Positions 52,777 to 62,233 of a stretch of DNA of 64,000 bases are shown here, piece after piece. The notes beneath the pieces are model-generated. The model worked only from the letters and a program-made list of their open reading frames with translations. It was not told the origin of the DNA and did no database searches. The stretch's first letter is position 1, and each line of letters opens with the position of its first letter. The position numbers were made by a program, and so were the translations under genes. The DNA lies in NCBI GenBank assembly GCA_016124935.1, contig WGMS01000003.1, forward strand, positions 166,192-230,191, given 5' to 3'. The stretch comes from a bacterium. Its GTDB lineage: Bacteria > Cyanobacteriota > Vampirovibrionia > Obscuribacterales > Obscuribacteraceae.

Positions 52777-55197
52777 TTAACGCTGCGACTGGGTCAATCG
52801 CCGGGCGATGGCGGAGAAAGCCTGTTTAACAGCGTTCACGTCGGTACATTCGAAGTAACGTCCGCCGTTTCTGGCTCTTCCGGACATACCGCCGGAACCG
52901 TTGCCCAGGAAGATATCCTGGTCGGTCGACAGCGTGGAGTTGCCCAACATATTGAGACCGATGCAGAACATCGCTATTCCGTCATTGGCACAATCGTCGG
53001 CAACAGCCCAGGAGTTGTTGGCCTCGGTCTGAGAACCGCCACCACCGGAACCACCGGGAACACCACCGGATGGGATACCATCGGTAAAGAATACGATGGC
53101 TCGCTTGGAACCGGCACGGGAGAGACCATCATAAGCTCCAGCCTGGAACTCGAGACGAGCTGTCTCCAGCGCTTCGGCACACATGGTTCCTGAGAGCGGT
53201 CGTCCATTATAGAGACCGTCTCCGCGCCAGGGATTCGACCATGGGTAGAGCCCTGTGGTTCTACCTTTTGTAACCAGGTTCAGAGATTCTGGCTGGCTGT
53301 TGCTCGTGTTGAGCTGCGCCCTCGGAATTCTGAATCCGGACTGACCGGAGCCTTGGGCGAGGTTATTCTCATGAGGTCGGTCGACATTACCTGCATCCGG
53401 AGATTCTCCGACAAACCTGCCGTCGTATATCCGGGCTCCACTACCGATAGATGTCAGCACTGAGTACGTCACATCGATGTAGTAGCTGTTCTTACCGGCG
53501 TAAGCCGAGGTTCCCTGGGTACCACCAAGAGTACCTGTATGAGGAGTAGCCATGGAGTTCGGGTTCGGCGCCGCTCCAAAAGGATCACTATCGGAAAAGC
53601 CTACAAAACCGAAACGGGTGTCAGCCAGAGCAGAGAGTTTCTGGAAGAAACCCTGGTCGGCTCCATCGAGAGCTGAAGCGATCGGCTGAGAATGCCACAT
53701 GGCAAGCCGCTGATAGGCCTTTTGATATCCGGTCCGGGTAGACATGGTGCCTGTACCGGCAATGTAGGTGTTGATGCCACCTGCTCTCAGGTAATAGCCA
53801 CGATGCAAGCCTGTACCAGGATTAGCGGCAGAGTTATTACCGATCAGATTGGCCGAACTCTCACGGTTGCCCCGGGAGGCTTCCACCAGGGTTGCCAGGT
53901 TCGGGAAAGTGAATGTATAACCGCTAGCCGCCGAGAGCGTGGGGTCATCTTCACTGGCCGGAAAAGAAACACTACATCCAGAAAACACATCGGGTCCGAA
54001 CAGAGGCTGAATCGGCGGAAATTGTCCCGGTGTAGAGACGTTCACCACCAGATCGGTGTAGATGTTAGCCGCATTGGTGGTGGTGGAGATGCCGGACCGT
54101 CCACTATAAGCAGGGTAGACGTTATGACTGGTGAGCGGGTTGGAATACGCATTCGTATCACCGACCACCGAGACATAAGTCCCGCCACTGGCGAAGTGGG
54201 CCGGACAGTTGCCTGGCGGAGAGGCGAAATCGTTTTTGTTATAGTGAGCCCGCAAGAAATTCTTGAAGACGATGAGCTGGTCTCCGGTCAGGTTGGAACC
54301 CAACTCCGAGAAGTAGAGGTTTTGCGGAGGCAGTGCGTTCAGTGATGTACCCTGAAGGAAGTTCACCGTGTCCAGCGCGACATAATCCAGGATCGACTGA
54401 TTGGTGGTCGGGTGAGGCACTTCGTCATACTGAACACAGCCGTGGGTGTGCCCTGATTCAAGACCTGCCACCGTGGCACCACTGAAGAAGGTCTCGATGG
54501 CAGATTTGTTGACCGACCAGCCTCGCGAATCGGGGTCTGAGCCGGTATACCCGGTAGGCGGATTGGGATTCCACCAGCGTTTGATCAAGGTGACCTTGGT
54601 GAGGTCATCCATGGAGCCGGAGTAGTCGAAGACCAGGATCGCATCCACCTGGGGCAGACCACCGATAGAACTGGCCAGGATGGCGACATTGCCGACCCCA
54701 TAGAAAGATATGAAAACCGGGTGATATCCGTAGCCTGCAAAAACGGCGATGGCTCGACCATTAACGTTGTTGGGCGGGCTCGGGTCGACAACCCGGTAGC
54801 TGTCTTTAGGATCCACAAGACCGATGACTGCTTTCGCATCACCGTCAGTAGTAGTATTTAAAGAAGCGAGATCCGTCACCAGGGTTGTTTTTCCCTGAAG
54901 AAAATGACCGAGTACGTTACCCATGTTAAACATGTTGTAAGCGTAGGCAGCCGCGTTTTGCTGGGCGTTAGCCAGCTTGGTGTAGCCCGGATCGTTACTG
55001 ACATCGTAACTGGTCAACATCGCCGTACCCGCCAGGGCCGCCGCGTCGCAGGTCGCTGTCAGTTCTCTTTGCGCCATCTGGACTCTAGAGGCATCGAAGG
55101 CAAACAAGCCCGCCATCAAGACGAAAAACATAAGCGCTATAACTAATCCGGTTATTGCCGCACCTTTCCTGTCACGTATTTTGTTTTTGTGCAACAT
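52777..55197 (-). CDS. TadG-like pilus protein with von Willebrand A domain
   Basis: 806 residues. N-terminus with KGAAITGLV and one membrane helix (about 14-35), followed by the Tad motif TATCDAAALAGTAM. A vWA domain begins near residue 183 with the MIDAS site D191-x-S193-G-S195 (VFDYSGSMDD), is interrupted by a very long Asn/Gly/Ser-rich insertion (about 200-640), and continues with RAIVFFTDGIPSGG and a final helix. TadG-like proteins belong to Flp/Tad pili. The insertion makes this much larger than the usual 400-600 residues. The start has GGAGGAG ten bases upstream and a hairpin directly before it. No other Tad gene is adjacent. Confidence 0.85.
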   Translation of the reverse strand: MLHKNKIRDRKGAAITGLVIALMFFVLMAGLFAFDASRVQMAQRELTATCDAAALAGTAMLTSYDVSNDPGYTKLANAQQNAAAYAYNMFNMGNVLGHFLQGKTTLVTDLASLNTTTDGDAKAVIGLVDPKDSYRVVDPSPPNNVNGRAIAVFAGYGYHPVFISFYGVGNVAILASSIGGLPQVDAILVFDYSGSMDDLTKVTLIKRWWNPNPPTGYTGSDPDSRGWSVNKSAIETFFSGATVAGLESGHTHGCVQYDEVPHPTTNQSILDYVALDTVNFLQGTSLNALPPQNLYFSELGSNLTGDQLIVFKNFLRAHYNKNDFASPPGNCPAHFASGGTYVSVVGDTNAYSNPLTSHNVYPAYSGRSGISTTTNAANIYTDLVVNVSTPGQFPPIQPLFGPDVFSGCSVSFPASEDDPTLSAASGYTFTFPNLATLVEASRGNRESSANLIGNNSAANPGTGLHRGYYLRAGGINTYIAGTGTMSTRTGYQKAYQRLAMWHSQPIASALDGADQGFFQKLSALADTRFGFVGFSDSDPFGAAPNPNSMATPHTGTLGGTQGTSAYAGKNSYYIDVTYSVLTSIGSGARIYDGRFVGESPDAGNVDRPHENNLAQGSGQSGFRIPRAQLNTSNSQPESLNLVTKGRTTGLYPWSNPWRGDGLYNGRPLSGTMCAEALETARLEFQAGAYDGLSRAGSKRAIVFFTDGIPSGGVPGGSGGGGSQTEANNSWAVADDCANDGIAMFCIGLNMLGNSTLSTDQDIFLGNGSGGMSGRARNGGRYFECTDVNAVKQAFSAIARRLTQSQR

Positions 55198-55637
55198 AGC
55201 CTTTTTTCTCCTCCAAAGTTGAGATGGTCATCCCATCTCAATTTTGCAAGTGAATCCGCTACGCAATGCCCTATCCGCGATTAAGCCTGGATTTTTGAAT
55301 TAGAAAGTGAATTTTGAATGAACTAACGATTTTAAGTAGATTGTTGAATTAATCGACTTATCTGTTATCTCTAAGCAACAATGGGCGCTCGGGGCGCCTG
55401 GAGTCTCCGTACCGTCAGCCTTGATAGCGGAGCTCGACCACAAAATAGAAGTTAAACAGAAAAGTGCTCTTTCATATAAAGAACGCTTTTATTGCTTTCG
55501 GTAACTTCCTCCTGATTTATTTTGACATGGTCGTGGTTGAGGCAAACTTCGCCTAAATCCATACATGCCCAAAGACAGCAAATTATTATCAGTTTCCAAA
55601 CGAAATTTTGCTCTCTTTCGAAAAAAATTTCAAGGGT
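55198..55637. other. Intergenic region upstream of the vWA gene
   Basis: 440 bases with no supported gene. It contains the leader hairpin (55219-55241), an A/T-rich stretch and a short GGCGC/GCGCC inverted repeat near 55385. No clear promoter hexamers in standard spacing were recognised. Confidence 0.5.
55219..55241 (-). promoter_or_regulatory. Leader hairpin directly upstream of the vWA gene ribosome binding site
   Basis: TTGAGATGG/CCATCTCAA, nine perfect pairs (55219-55227 with 55233-55241), five-base loop. On the minus strand it ends a few bases before the GGAGGAG ribosome binding site, so it would sit in the 5' leader. On the plus strand it is followed by TTTT. Confidence 0.6.
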
Positions 55638-56576
55638 CTAGGCTTTGTTAGCCCCAACGACCAGTTCACGATAATGTCTTCCCTGGAAGCTATTGCGCCG
55701 GGTAAGCTCCGCCTCCATTTTCTTCATCACCCGCTCCTTTTCAAAGGCCCAATCGGGAGCGATGATTTCGTCCTGGCTGCCTTCGGCCACCAGACGCATA
55801 ATTATCATCTCGGGAGGGAGAAGCTCTAGAGAATCACAAACCAGATTGACATAGCGGTCTTCATCGAGCACCGGCAATCTGCCCAGACGGTAGTCCACTT
55901 CCATGGGCGTACCTTTATAGATACAAAGCTGATGGATTTTGATGCCATCCAGATCGGTCTGAGCCATTCGTCTGACCGTTTCCATCATATGGCTTTCGTC
56001 TTCGCCAGGAAGGCCGAAGATCAGATGAGTCGCCACTTTCAAATTGCGTTTTTTGGCCCGCTCCACCGCATCGAAGAACTCCTCAGCGGTGTGACCCCGA
56101 TTGATCTTGTCCAGGGTCTCGTTGAAAACAGACTGCACTCCTACTTCTAGCCAGACAAAAGTCTTTTGGCTCAGCTCTTGAAGCAGGTCGAGAATATTGT
56201 CCTCCAGACAGTCCGGCCTGGTGCCGATACAGATGCCGACCACATCCGGATACTCCAGGGCGACATCATAAATGCTTCTCAGAACCCCTTCCGGCGCATA
56301 GGTATTGGTGAAAGCCTGGAAATAGGCAAGAAACTTCCTGGCCTTATAACGCTTGCCGATTCTTCTCATGCCCGCCTCGAGCTGCTCGCGGACACTCTTT
56401 TCTACGCTTATAGTCGGCGCACCGGAGCCACGATCATCACAGAATGTACATCCACCAAAAGCCCGAACACCATCGCGATTGGGACAGGTGAAACCGGCAT
56501 CGATAGGGACTCTATAGACCCTCTCACCGAAGTATTCTCGCAGATAAGAGTTGAAAGTTCTGTATGGCGATTGCAT
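55638..56576 (-). CDS. TIGR01212-family radical SAM protein (YhcC-like)
   Basis: 312 residues from the ATG at 56576, which has GGGAGAG upstream; two earlier in-frame ATGs add up to 14 residues. The cluster motif is C31-x11-C43-x2-C46 (TCPNRDG...GGCTFC), typical of the YhcC group, followed by GICIGTRPDCL and LEVGVQSVFNETLDKINRGHT-like sequence (split here, residues about 115-140) and HLIFGLPGE. It binds a [4Fe-4S] cluster and SAM; the reaction is unknown, with a proposed tRNA-modification role for some members. It is divergent from the tRNA-Glu. Confidence 0.92.
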   Translation of the reverse strand: MQSPYRTFNSYLREYFGERVYRVPIDAGFTCPNRDGVRAFGGCTFCDDRGSGAPTISVEKSVREQLEAGMRRIGKRYKARKFLAYFQAFTNTYAPEGVLRSIYDVALEYPDVVGICIGTRPDCLEDNILDLLQELSQKTFVWLEVGVQSVFNETLDKINRGHTAEEFFDAVERAKKRNLKVATHLIFGLPGEDESHMMETVRRMAQTDLDGIKIHQLCIYKGTPMEVDYRLGRLPVLDEDRYVNLVCDSLELLPPEMIIMRLVAEGSQDEIIAPDWAFEKERVMKKMEAELTRRNSFQGRHYRELVVGANKA

Positions 56577-56720
56577 TGGGACTCTCCCTGACGGAAGCGT
56601 CATTCTACCAGTTGTCATAGGGATTTGTTAATAGCATGTCTCTCTATGTCAACCTAGTTACACACTTAGTTGACACCCTGGATTAGTGCCTGGTATTCTG
56701 ACTGTCCTGTCTACCTCTCT

Positions 56721-56793
56721 GCCCCCATCGTCTAGAGGCCTAGGACACATCCCTTTCACGGATGCGGCAGGGGTTCGAATCCCCTTGGGGGTA
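56721..56793 (+). tRNA. tRNA-Glu (anticodon TTC)
   Basis: 73-base cloverleaf: acceptor 56721-56727 with 56786-56792 (one G-T pair), anticodon stem CATCC/GGATG around loop CTTTCAC, T-stem AGGGG/CCCCT around GTTCGAATC-type loop. The body closely resembles E. coli tRNA-Glu. The 3' CCA is not encoded. Confidence 0.93.
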
Positions 56794-56811
56794 GATATTC
56801 TAAAAACAGAA

Positions 56812-56850
56812 AAAACGTGAATTTGATGTCCTCGAGTTCACGTTTTGTCT
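56812..56850 (+). terminator. Terminator of tRNA-Glu
   Basis: Ten-base stem 56812-56821 with 56837-56846, loop 15, followed by GTCTTTATT. Confidence 0.75.
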
Positions 56851-56959
56851 TTATTTAGCCTTTTCTAATTTAGTACGAATTTGCCAGGCCCGGCGACATT
56901 GAATATGATATCACCAGTAAATCCTGGAAAAATGCCCAGGATGAGGCTTCCGTGATGTC

Positions 56960-58231
56960 ATGAAATTCGCTTCCCTAGAAGAGGAAAACACAGACTCGAT
57001 GCCGGACCAGAACCAAAAGTCAAACTCGGCTCCTTTAAAAATAGGCGAACTGCTGGTCATGGCAGAGTCCATTTCCGAAGCGGATCTCAGCGCCGCCACC
57101 AGCACCGCCGGCGAGACCGGATTGCCTATCGGTCGAGTTCTTGTGATGTCAGGATTCATAGCCGATAAAGAGTTGCAGGCAGCCATCCAGGCCCAGTCGA
57201 TGATCAAAGACGAGCAAGTCGACCTGGCCCTTGCCATAAGTGCGCTGAAGACAGCAACCAAGAAAGAGATGAGCCTGGAGGAAGCCCTCAGAGAAAAAGG
57301 CTGGCTGGCAAACAAAGGCGTGAGAACAGCCAAACTGGGAGAGTTGCTCCGCAATGCCGAGATAATCAGCCAGGAACAATTAGACGAAGCCCTCAAAACC
57401 AGTCAGGAGACAGGACTTCCTCTGGGCAGGATCCTTGTTCTCACCCAGGCCGTTTCAAACGAGATGCTCTCGGCAGCGCTCACCGCCCAGATTTTGATAA
57501 GGGACAAAAAGGTCTCTTCAGAACAAGCCTTACAAGGACTACGCTCAAGTAAGATGCGACGGGTCTCTTTAGAAGTCTCCCTCACCGACCACGGCTTCTA
57601 TAAACCGCCCAGCCGACAGTCGGTGAAACTCGGAGAGCTTTTTGTCCTCTCCGGCCTGGTGACCGAAAGCGATCTTTTCGGCGCTCTAGAAATAGGTCTG
57701 ACTCAGGAAAAGGCGATTGGTCAGGTCTTAGTAGACTGCGGCTATGTCTCTTTCGATGTTCTGGGCTCAGCCCTGAAGTTTCAAGAGATGGTCATAAACG
57801 GCACCCTGACTGCGCTACAAGCAGCAGAAGCTCTGCGTCAGGTAGCGACCAGAAGCATCTCTATGGCCCAGGCCGTAGCAGAGTTGGAAATGGTCAGAGA
57901 AGAGACGGGAGAGACTGTAAACCTGGCAGACTTCTTGAAAGTGGCGGGCATTGTCACCGAGGACGATATCACCAAAGCGATCGAGTCTTGTGCGCGGAAC
58001 TCTGCTTTGATAGGGCGTATTCTGCTTGTGAGCGGCTATCTAAACGAACAAACCCTCCATGCCGCCGCCCGGGCGCTGTTTTTGATGAGGGAAGGCTATT
58101 TAAAAATGGAACAGGCGGTGCTCGCCCTTAATCATTGCCAGAAAAATCAAGTCAGCTTCGATGACGCCCTAGATGAACTGGGCTGGGTGGCGCCGACCAG
58201 AGTGAGCATGCCGGGAGATTCGGCAACCTAG
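56960..58231 (+). CDS. Protein of four tandem MshEN-like modules
   Basis: 423 residues, no signal peptide or membrane helix. Four repeats of about 97 residues begin near 27, 125, 222 and 320. Each has the two consecutive 24-residue LGExL motifs of the MshEN/GspE-N domain (for example KIGELLVMAESIS then LPIGRVLVMSGFI, and KLGELFVLSGLV), followed by a helix with SLEEAL/SMAQAV and GW/GF. MshEN domains bind c-di-GMP in pilus and secretion ATPases. Here no Walker A or ATPase domain follows, so it could be a c-di-GMP sensor or a scaffold. The ATG has no strong ribosome binding site; a start at M14 is possible. Confidence 0.8.
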   Translation: MKFASLEEENTDSMPDQNQKSNSAPLKIGELLVMAESISEADLSAATSTAGETGLPIGRVLVMSGFIADKELQAAIQAQSMIKDEQVDLALAISALKTATKKEMSLEEALREKGWLANKGVRTAKLGELLRNAEIISQEQLDEALKTSQETGLPLGRILVLTQAVSNEMLSAALTAQILIRDKKVSSEQALQGLRSSKMRRVSLEVSLTDHGFYKPPSRQSVKLGELFVLSGLVTESDLFGALEIGLTQEKAIGQVLVDCGYVSFDVLGSALKFQEMVINGTLTALQAAEALRQVATRSISMAQAVAELEMVREETGETVNLADFLKVAGIVTEDDITKAIESCARNSALIGRILLVSGYLNEQTLHAAARALFLMREGYLKMEQAVLALNHCQKNQVSFDDALDELGWVAPTRVSMPGDSAT

Positions 58232-58252
58232 CAGAGCTGATCCCAGCAAAGC

Positions 58253-58281
58253 TTGACATCCTTATCTTTACGGCATCCACT
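58253..58281 (+). promoter_or_regulatory. Possible promoter of tkt
   Basis: A perfect TTGACA at 58253-58258 and a weak -10 (TCCACT at 58276-58281) 17 bases on, within the 187-base gap before tkt. Confidence 0.35.
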
Positions 58282-58418
58282 GGTAAATCTCGTATAGAGC
58301 GGTTAGCATATGGAGCAAAGATATCTCCGGATCTGCTGGAGATAGAAATTTGCGCATATAGCCACACCGGCTTATGCCACTTCTTACGATAACCAGGTCA
58401 ACAAAAAGGATATGGACA

Positions 58419-60323
58419 ATGGTAGAAGTTCAAACGGACACTCTGGCAACGGCTAAACAACTAGCCACCCAACTGCGCATCGACAGCATTCGCTCCACCA
58501 CCGAAGCGGCTTCCGGACACCCGACCTCTTGCATGTCGGCAGCGGATTTGATGGCTGTCTTGATGACCAATTATTTGAAATATGATTTCGACCACCCCGA
58601 AAACGAAAACAACGACCGTTTGATTTTCTCCAAAGGCCACGCCGCCCCTCTCTTGTACGCCATGTACAAAGCCGCCGGCGCCATCGACGACAAAGAGTTG
58701 ATGTCCCTGCGTAAATTCGGCAGCCGCCTGGAAGGCCATCCCATACCGAAGATCCTGCCCTGGGTAGAGATAGCCAGTGGCTCCCTCGGTCAGGGCCTGC
58801 CTGTCGCCGTGGGCATCGCCCTTGCAGGTAAATACCTGGACAAACTGGACTACAAAACCTGGGTGCTTCTGGGCGACAGCGAGACCGCCGAAGGCTCGGT
58901 CTGGGAAGCGATGAGCTGTGCTTCCCACTACAAGCTCAACAACCTTATCGCCATCCTCGACATGAATAGATTGGGTCAGCGCGGCGAAACTGCACTTGGC
59001 TGGAACTCCGAAGCCTACCGCCAGAGGGCAGCCGCTTATGGTTGGCACACCCTGGAGGTCAACGGTCATGACGTCGCCGTTATAGACAAAGCGCTCTGCG
59101 AAGCGATGAATGTCAAAGACAAACCGACCCTGATCATCGCCAAGACCGACAAAGGTCACGGCATTCCGCTGACAGAAAACAAAGACAACTGGCACGGCAA
59201 GCCCCTGAGCAAAGAAGAATGCGAAGAGGCTATCGCCTACCTTGGCGGACCAGTAAAAGACATAAAGATTGACGTCGCCAAGCCGGCTAAACCTGCCGAC
59301 AAAGGCAAAATCGGCGACCCCAAAACAGGCACCGGCAAATTTGACTGCCCCAGCTACGAGAAACCGGTTGCCACCAGAGAAGCCTACGGTGACGCCCTCA
59401 AAAATCTGGGCGATGCCTACACCGACGTCGTGGTTCTCGATGCCGAGACATCGAACTCCACATTTGCAGATCGTTTCGCCAAAGCGCATTTAGACCGCTT
59501 CTTCGAAATGTATATCGCCGAGCAACTGATGGTCGGTGTCGCCTGCGGTCTGGCTAACCGGGGCAAAAAGGTCTATGCCTCCAGCTTCGCTGCCTTCCTC
59601 ACCAGAGCCGCCGACTTCATCAGAATGGCAGCGGTTTCAAGAGCGACCCTCAAGATCTGCGGCTCCCATGCCGGTTGCTCGATAGGCGCCGACGGTCCTT
59701 CCCAGATGGCCCTGGAAGATCTCGCCATGTTCCGCGCGCTCTTCAACAGCACAGTGCTCTATCCTTCCGATGGAGTATCGACAGCCAAGCTGGTCGACAC
59801 CATGCGTGAGCTTCCCGATATCGCTTATCTGAGAACAACCAGAGCCAAGACTCGTGTTCTCTACAAAGATGACGAAGAGTTCCCGATTGGCGGCAGCAAA
59901 ACCCTGAAAGAGTCGGCTGATGACGAATTCACCTTAATTGGCGCCGGTATCACCTTACACGAATGTCTCAAAGCCTGGGAAGAGCTCAAAGGTCAGGGCA
60001 TTAACGTACGGGTCATCGACCTCTATTCTATTAAGCCGATAGACAGAGCCACCCTGCACAAAGCTGCAAGAGAAACCCGGGCATTGATTACGGTAGAAGA
60101 CCACTGGCCAGAAGGCGGACTCGGCGACGCCGTGCTCGAAGCCTTCACCACCTTTGGTGCCCCTGATCGCGGCAGCAAAATAGAACTGCCTGAAACGATG
60201 CCGAAAGTGGTGAAACTGGCGGTCAAATCCATGCCTGGATCCGGCGAACCGGAAGAGCTCATGGACGCTGCCGAAATCTCCGCCAAGCACATTGTCCGCA
60301 CTGTTAAGGCTCTAAGCTCTTAA
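58419..60323 (+). CDS. tkt: Transketolase
   Basis: 634 residues from the ATG at 58419 (AAGGA eight bases upstream); an ATG 15 codons earlier is poorly placed. Seen: SGHPTSCMSAADLMAVL, FSKGHAAPLLYA, the thiamine-diphosphate motif GDSETAEGSVWEA...LDMNR (about 152-182), then a Lys/Pro linker near 290-320 and the C-terminal pyrimidine-binding domain with GLANRGKKVYASSFAAFLTRA and ITVEDHWPEGGLGDAV. It exchanges two-carbon units in the pentose-phosphate pathway. The domain order and length are normal; the linker is enriched in Lys/Ala/Pro. Terminator follows at 60361. Confidence 0.95.
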   Translation: MVEVQTDTLATAKQLATQLRIDSIRSTTEAASGHPTSCMSAADLMAVLMTNYLKYDFDHPENENNDRLIFSKGHAAPLLYAMYKAAGAIDDKELMSLRKFGSRLEGHPIPKILPWVEIASGSLGQGLPVAVGIALAGKYLDKLDYKTWVLLGDSETAEGSVWEAMSCASHYKLNNLIAILDMNRLGQRGETALGWNSEAYRQRAAAYGWHTLEVNGHDVAVIDKALCEAMNVKDKPTLIIAKTDKGHGIPLTENKDNWHGKPLSKEECEEAIAYLGGPVKDIKIDVAKPAKPADKGKIGDPKTGTGKFDCPSYEKPVATREAYGDALKNLGDAYTDVVVLDAETSNSTFADRFAKAHLDRFFEMYIAEQLMVGVACGLANRGKKVYASSFAAFLTRAADFIRMAAVSRATLKICGSHAGCSIGADGPSQMALEDLAMFRALFNSTVLYPSDGVSTAKLVDTMRELPDIAYLRTTRAKTRVLYKDDEEFPIGGSKTLKESADDEFTLIGAGITLHECLKAWEELKGQGINVRVIDLYSIKPIDRATLHKAARETRALITVEDHWPEGGLGDAVLEAFTTFGAPDRGSKIELPETMPKVVKLAVKSMPGSGEPEELMDAAEISAKHIVRTVKALSS

Positions 60324-60360
60324 TCCACAAGAAAAGACAATCACGACCGAAACAAAGAAA

Positions 60361-60397
60361 AGGGAGTTCGAATTCGATTTCGAGCTCCCTTCTTTTA
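60361..60397 (+). terminator. Terminator of tkt
   Basis: Twelve-base stem 60361-60372 with 60379-60390 (one G-T pair), six-base loop, TCTTTTAT tail; 37 bases after the stop. Confidence 0.8.
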
Positions 60398-62038
60398 TAG
60401 CTTCAATTCTCTGTCTTACCGATTTCTTTTAAGTGTATAAGAGACTCGTTTTTCTTTGGCACCATCCTTGAAACGGCATCGACGGCGGTGACACAGGAAA
60501 ATCTCCGCCTGCGATACCACACAATCAACTTGTGGTGATACCGGGGGAGATAAAAATCTATCGTTTTTGACAAAACGCAACGCAATTTACAAACATCGTA
60601 AAAGGCGCTTATTGCAGGCGTTTGAGCTTAACCCATACATCTGTATTCACCCTGAAGGGTGAAGTATCGGGCAAGGGATTAATCCTCATGGAAACTACCG
60701 GCGGTGCCAGGAGATGAAATCTGATATGCACCAATATCGGTATCACTGAAAACTCGCGCTAACCGCGTCAGCCAAATTTCCGAGCGAGAAAAATTGGTTC
60801 TCTCTCATCTTGATATCAAAATTTTTGCCAGATGAGCTTCTTAAGTCTACCCAGGCTGGAAAATTCAGGTATTTCTGCCGAATGTCTTTTAGGTAAGAAC
60901 TATGACTCTAAAAATGGAGAACTGGGTGAGAACCAGTCTAAGGTAGTCGTTACGACACATACCACCCATAGAACACGGAATAAATCGCACCCAGTTCAAT
61001 ACATTGTCTCCCAAACAAGCAGATTCGCCAATGCCCCGAAGCAGCTAGCCTGTTTGGGGGACTGTGCCTAGTTCCTGAACGGGTTATCTGCTGCGAATTT
61101 CAAGGGATTGCACCTGAAGACAAATTCTCGGGTGGATGAGAGCAAACTCATTTGCTGAGTCCCAAGGTCAATAATCAAACAGTCGATGCAGCCGCGTGGT
61201 GGCGATGGGTGCACCTGCCCCTGTACCTGCAAGTAAAAATGCGTTTTCTGTCGCCCTGGGGGCCTACAGATAGCTCTAGTGCGGCCAATTTTCCCCCAAG
61301 CTTTGCCAGGGAGAACTCCCCGGCCTCACTCTTTGACTACACTCTGTTGCTTGAACTCCAAGGATGTACACCGGCAAAATCATGGCTGAGCTGCAGCCTT
61401 AGAAGGGCTGCTTTTGAACGGCTTTAATATATAAGCCAGGAGAGCTGAGAGGACTGGCTTCGATCATGATATAAGCTATAATATAATACTGCATACGGTG
61501 GCATAGCCGCGCTAGCAAAGCTGCAAATCAATGCGGTGTAAGGCATTAACAATTCGCTCAAGTTTTGTGAATTGTATCGATGCGTCACTGGTAGCGGTAT
61601 TGAATGTTTCTGTTTGCGGCTGCTCGCGCAAACTGCTGACAACAAAAATTCCTTGAACCGGCCGCGAGCCGGTTTGTATAAGGAAGGCACTTCTATCTAT
61701 CCCCACCGAACTCAAAGGAACTTCCTACCCAGACCGAAAACCCAATCGCAGTAATTAATCGAAAGAGATTCAGGCAACAGAAAGCTATATGCAGACTGCC
61801 TGAATTGTTGTGTTTATATGGAATTGAGGTATCTGAGTTGGATCTATGTCCTTTGTAGAGCCGGTTTGGGCATTAGGAAAAGTCGTCGCTGCAATTCCTT
61901 TTATAGAGAATTCGGCGGCGCAGTCATTTACCGAAAAATTGCTGACCTCGTGTTCCTTCACCTGCCTGGATTTCCCCAGGAAACTCCAGGCGCTGAAACA
62001 TAGAGGTCAATATCAAGCACGAACACAAGGAGCTATGC
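60398..62038. other. 1.6-kb stretch without a supported gene
   Basis: Short frames exist on both strands (for example 60832-61071 and 61152-61427) but none has a family match or convincing start signals. Structured elements seen: a two-part hairpin 60501-60551, a 7-bp hairpin with TGAA tetraloop 60646-60663, AACCGGC/GCCGGTT at 61656-61674, and overlapping TATAAT hexamers near 61477-61487. It may hold non-coding RNAs or decayed sequence. Confidence 0.55.
60501..60551 (+). ncRNA. Possible structured RNA or extra terminator
   Basis: ATCTCC pairs with GGAGAT at the ends and ACCACA with TGTGGT inside, separated by an internal loop; followed by TAAAAATC and TTTTT. It lies 104 bases after the tkt terminator. 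Coding potential is absent. Confidence 0.3.
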
Positions 62039-62185
62039 ATGAGCGATAGTGCCATTTATACATATGATTCACAAGGTCGTCTGAAAACCATTACCTTCGC
62101 CAATGGAACGGTCATCACCTACAACTACGACAACATGGGAAATCGTACATCTGTGGTGACATCCTGCTCTGGTGGCGGCTGCTGA
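62039..62185 (+). CDS. Miniature YD-repeat (RHS-type) protein
   Basis: 48 residues, ATG preceded by AAGGAG at six bases, an ideal ribosome binding site. Residues 5-40 are one and a half copies of the RHS/YD repeat: YTYDSQGRLKTITF, then NGTVITYNYDNMGNRTSVV. The end is TSCSGGGC, a short Cys-Gly tail. RHS repeats normally occur by the dozen in large surface or toxin-delivery proteins, so a lone unit is unusual. No signal peptide. A hairpin (62235-62262) separates it from the next gene, so it seems to be its own transcription unit. It could be a decayed RHS tip or a functional small protein. Confidence 0.7.
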   Translation: MSDSAIYTYDSQGRLKTITFANGTVITYNYDNMGNRTSVVTSCSGGGC

Positions 62186-62233
62186 AGCTTGCCCGGCGGC
62201 ATTTAGTCGACACTCCCATTTATTGATTCTGAT

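Noticed and set aside
58461..59489. Minus-strand frame of 342 codons in tkt
   Set aside because: Shadow of a full-length transketolase.
60740..60800. ydaO-like (c-di-AMP) riboswitch because of a GTCAGCCAA segment
   Set aside because: The flanking conserved blocks and closing helix are missing, and the segment folds into a local CTCGC/GCGAG hairpin.
60832..61071. 79-codon frame in the gene-poor stretch
   Set aside because: No ribosome binding site, no family, and composition unlike neighbouring proteins.
61846..62049. 67-codon frame overlapping the YD-peptide start
   Set aside because: Low protein-likeness; the YD peptide, in another frame with an ideal ribosome binding site, explains the region better.
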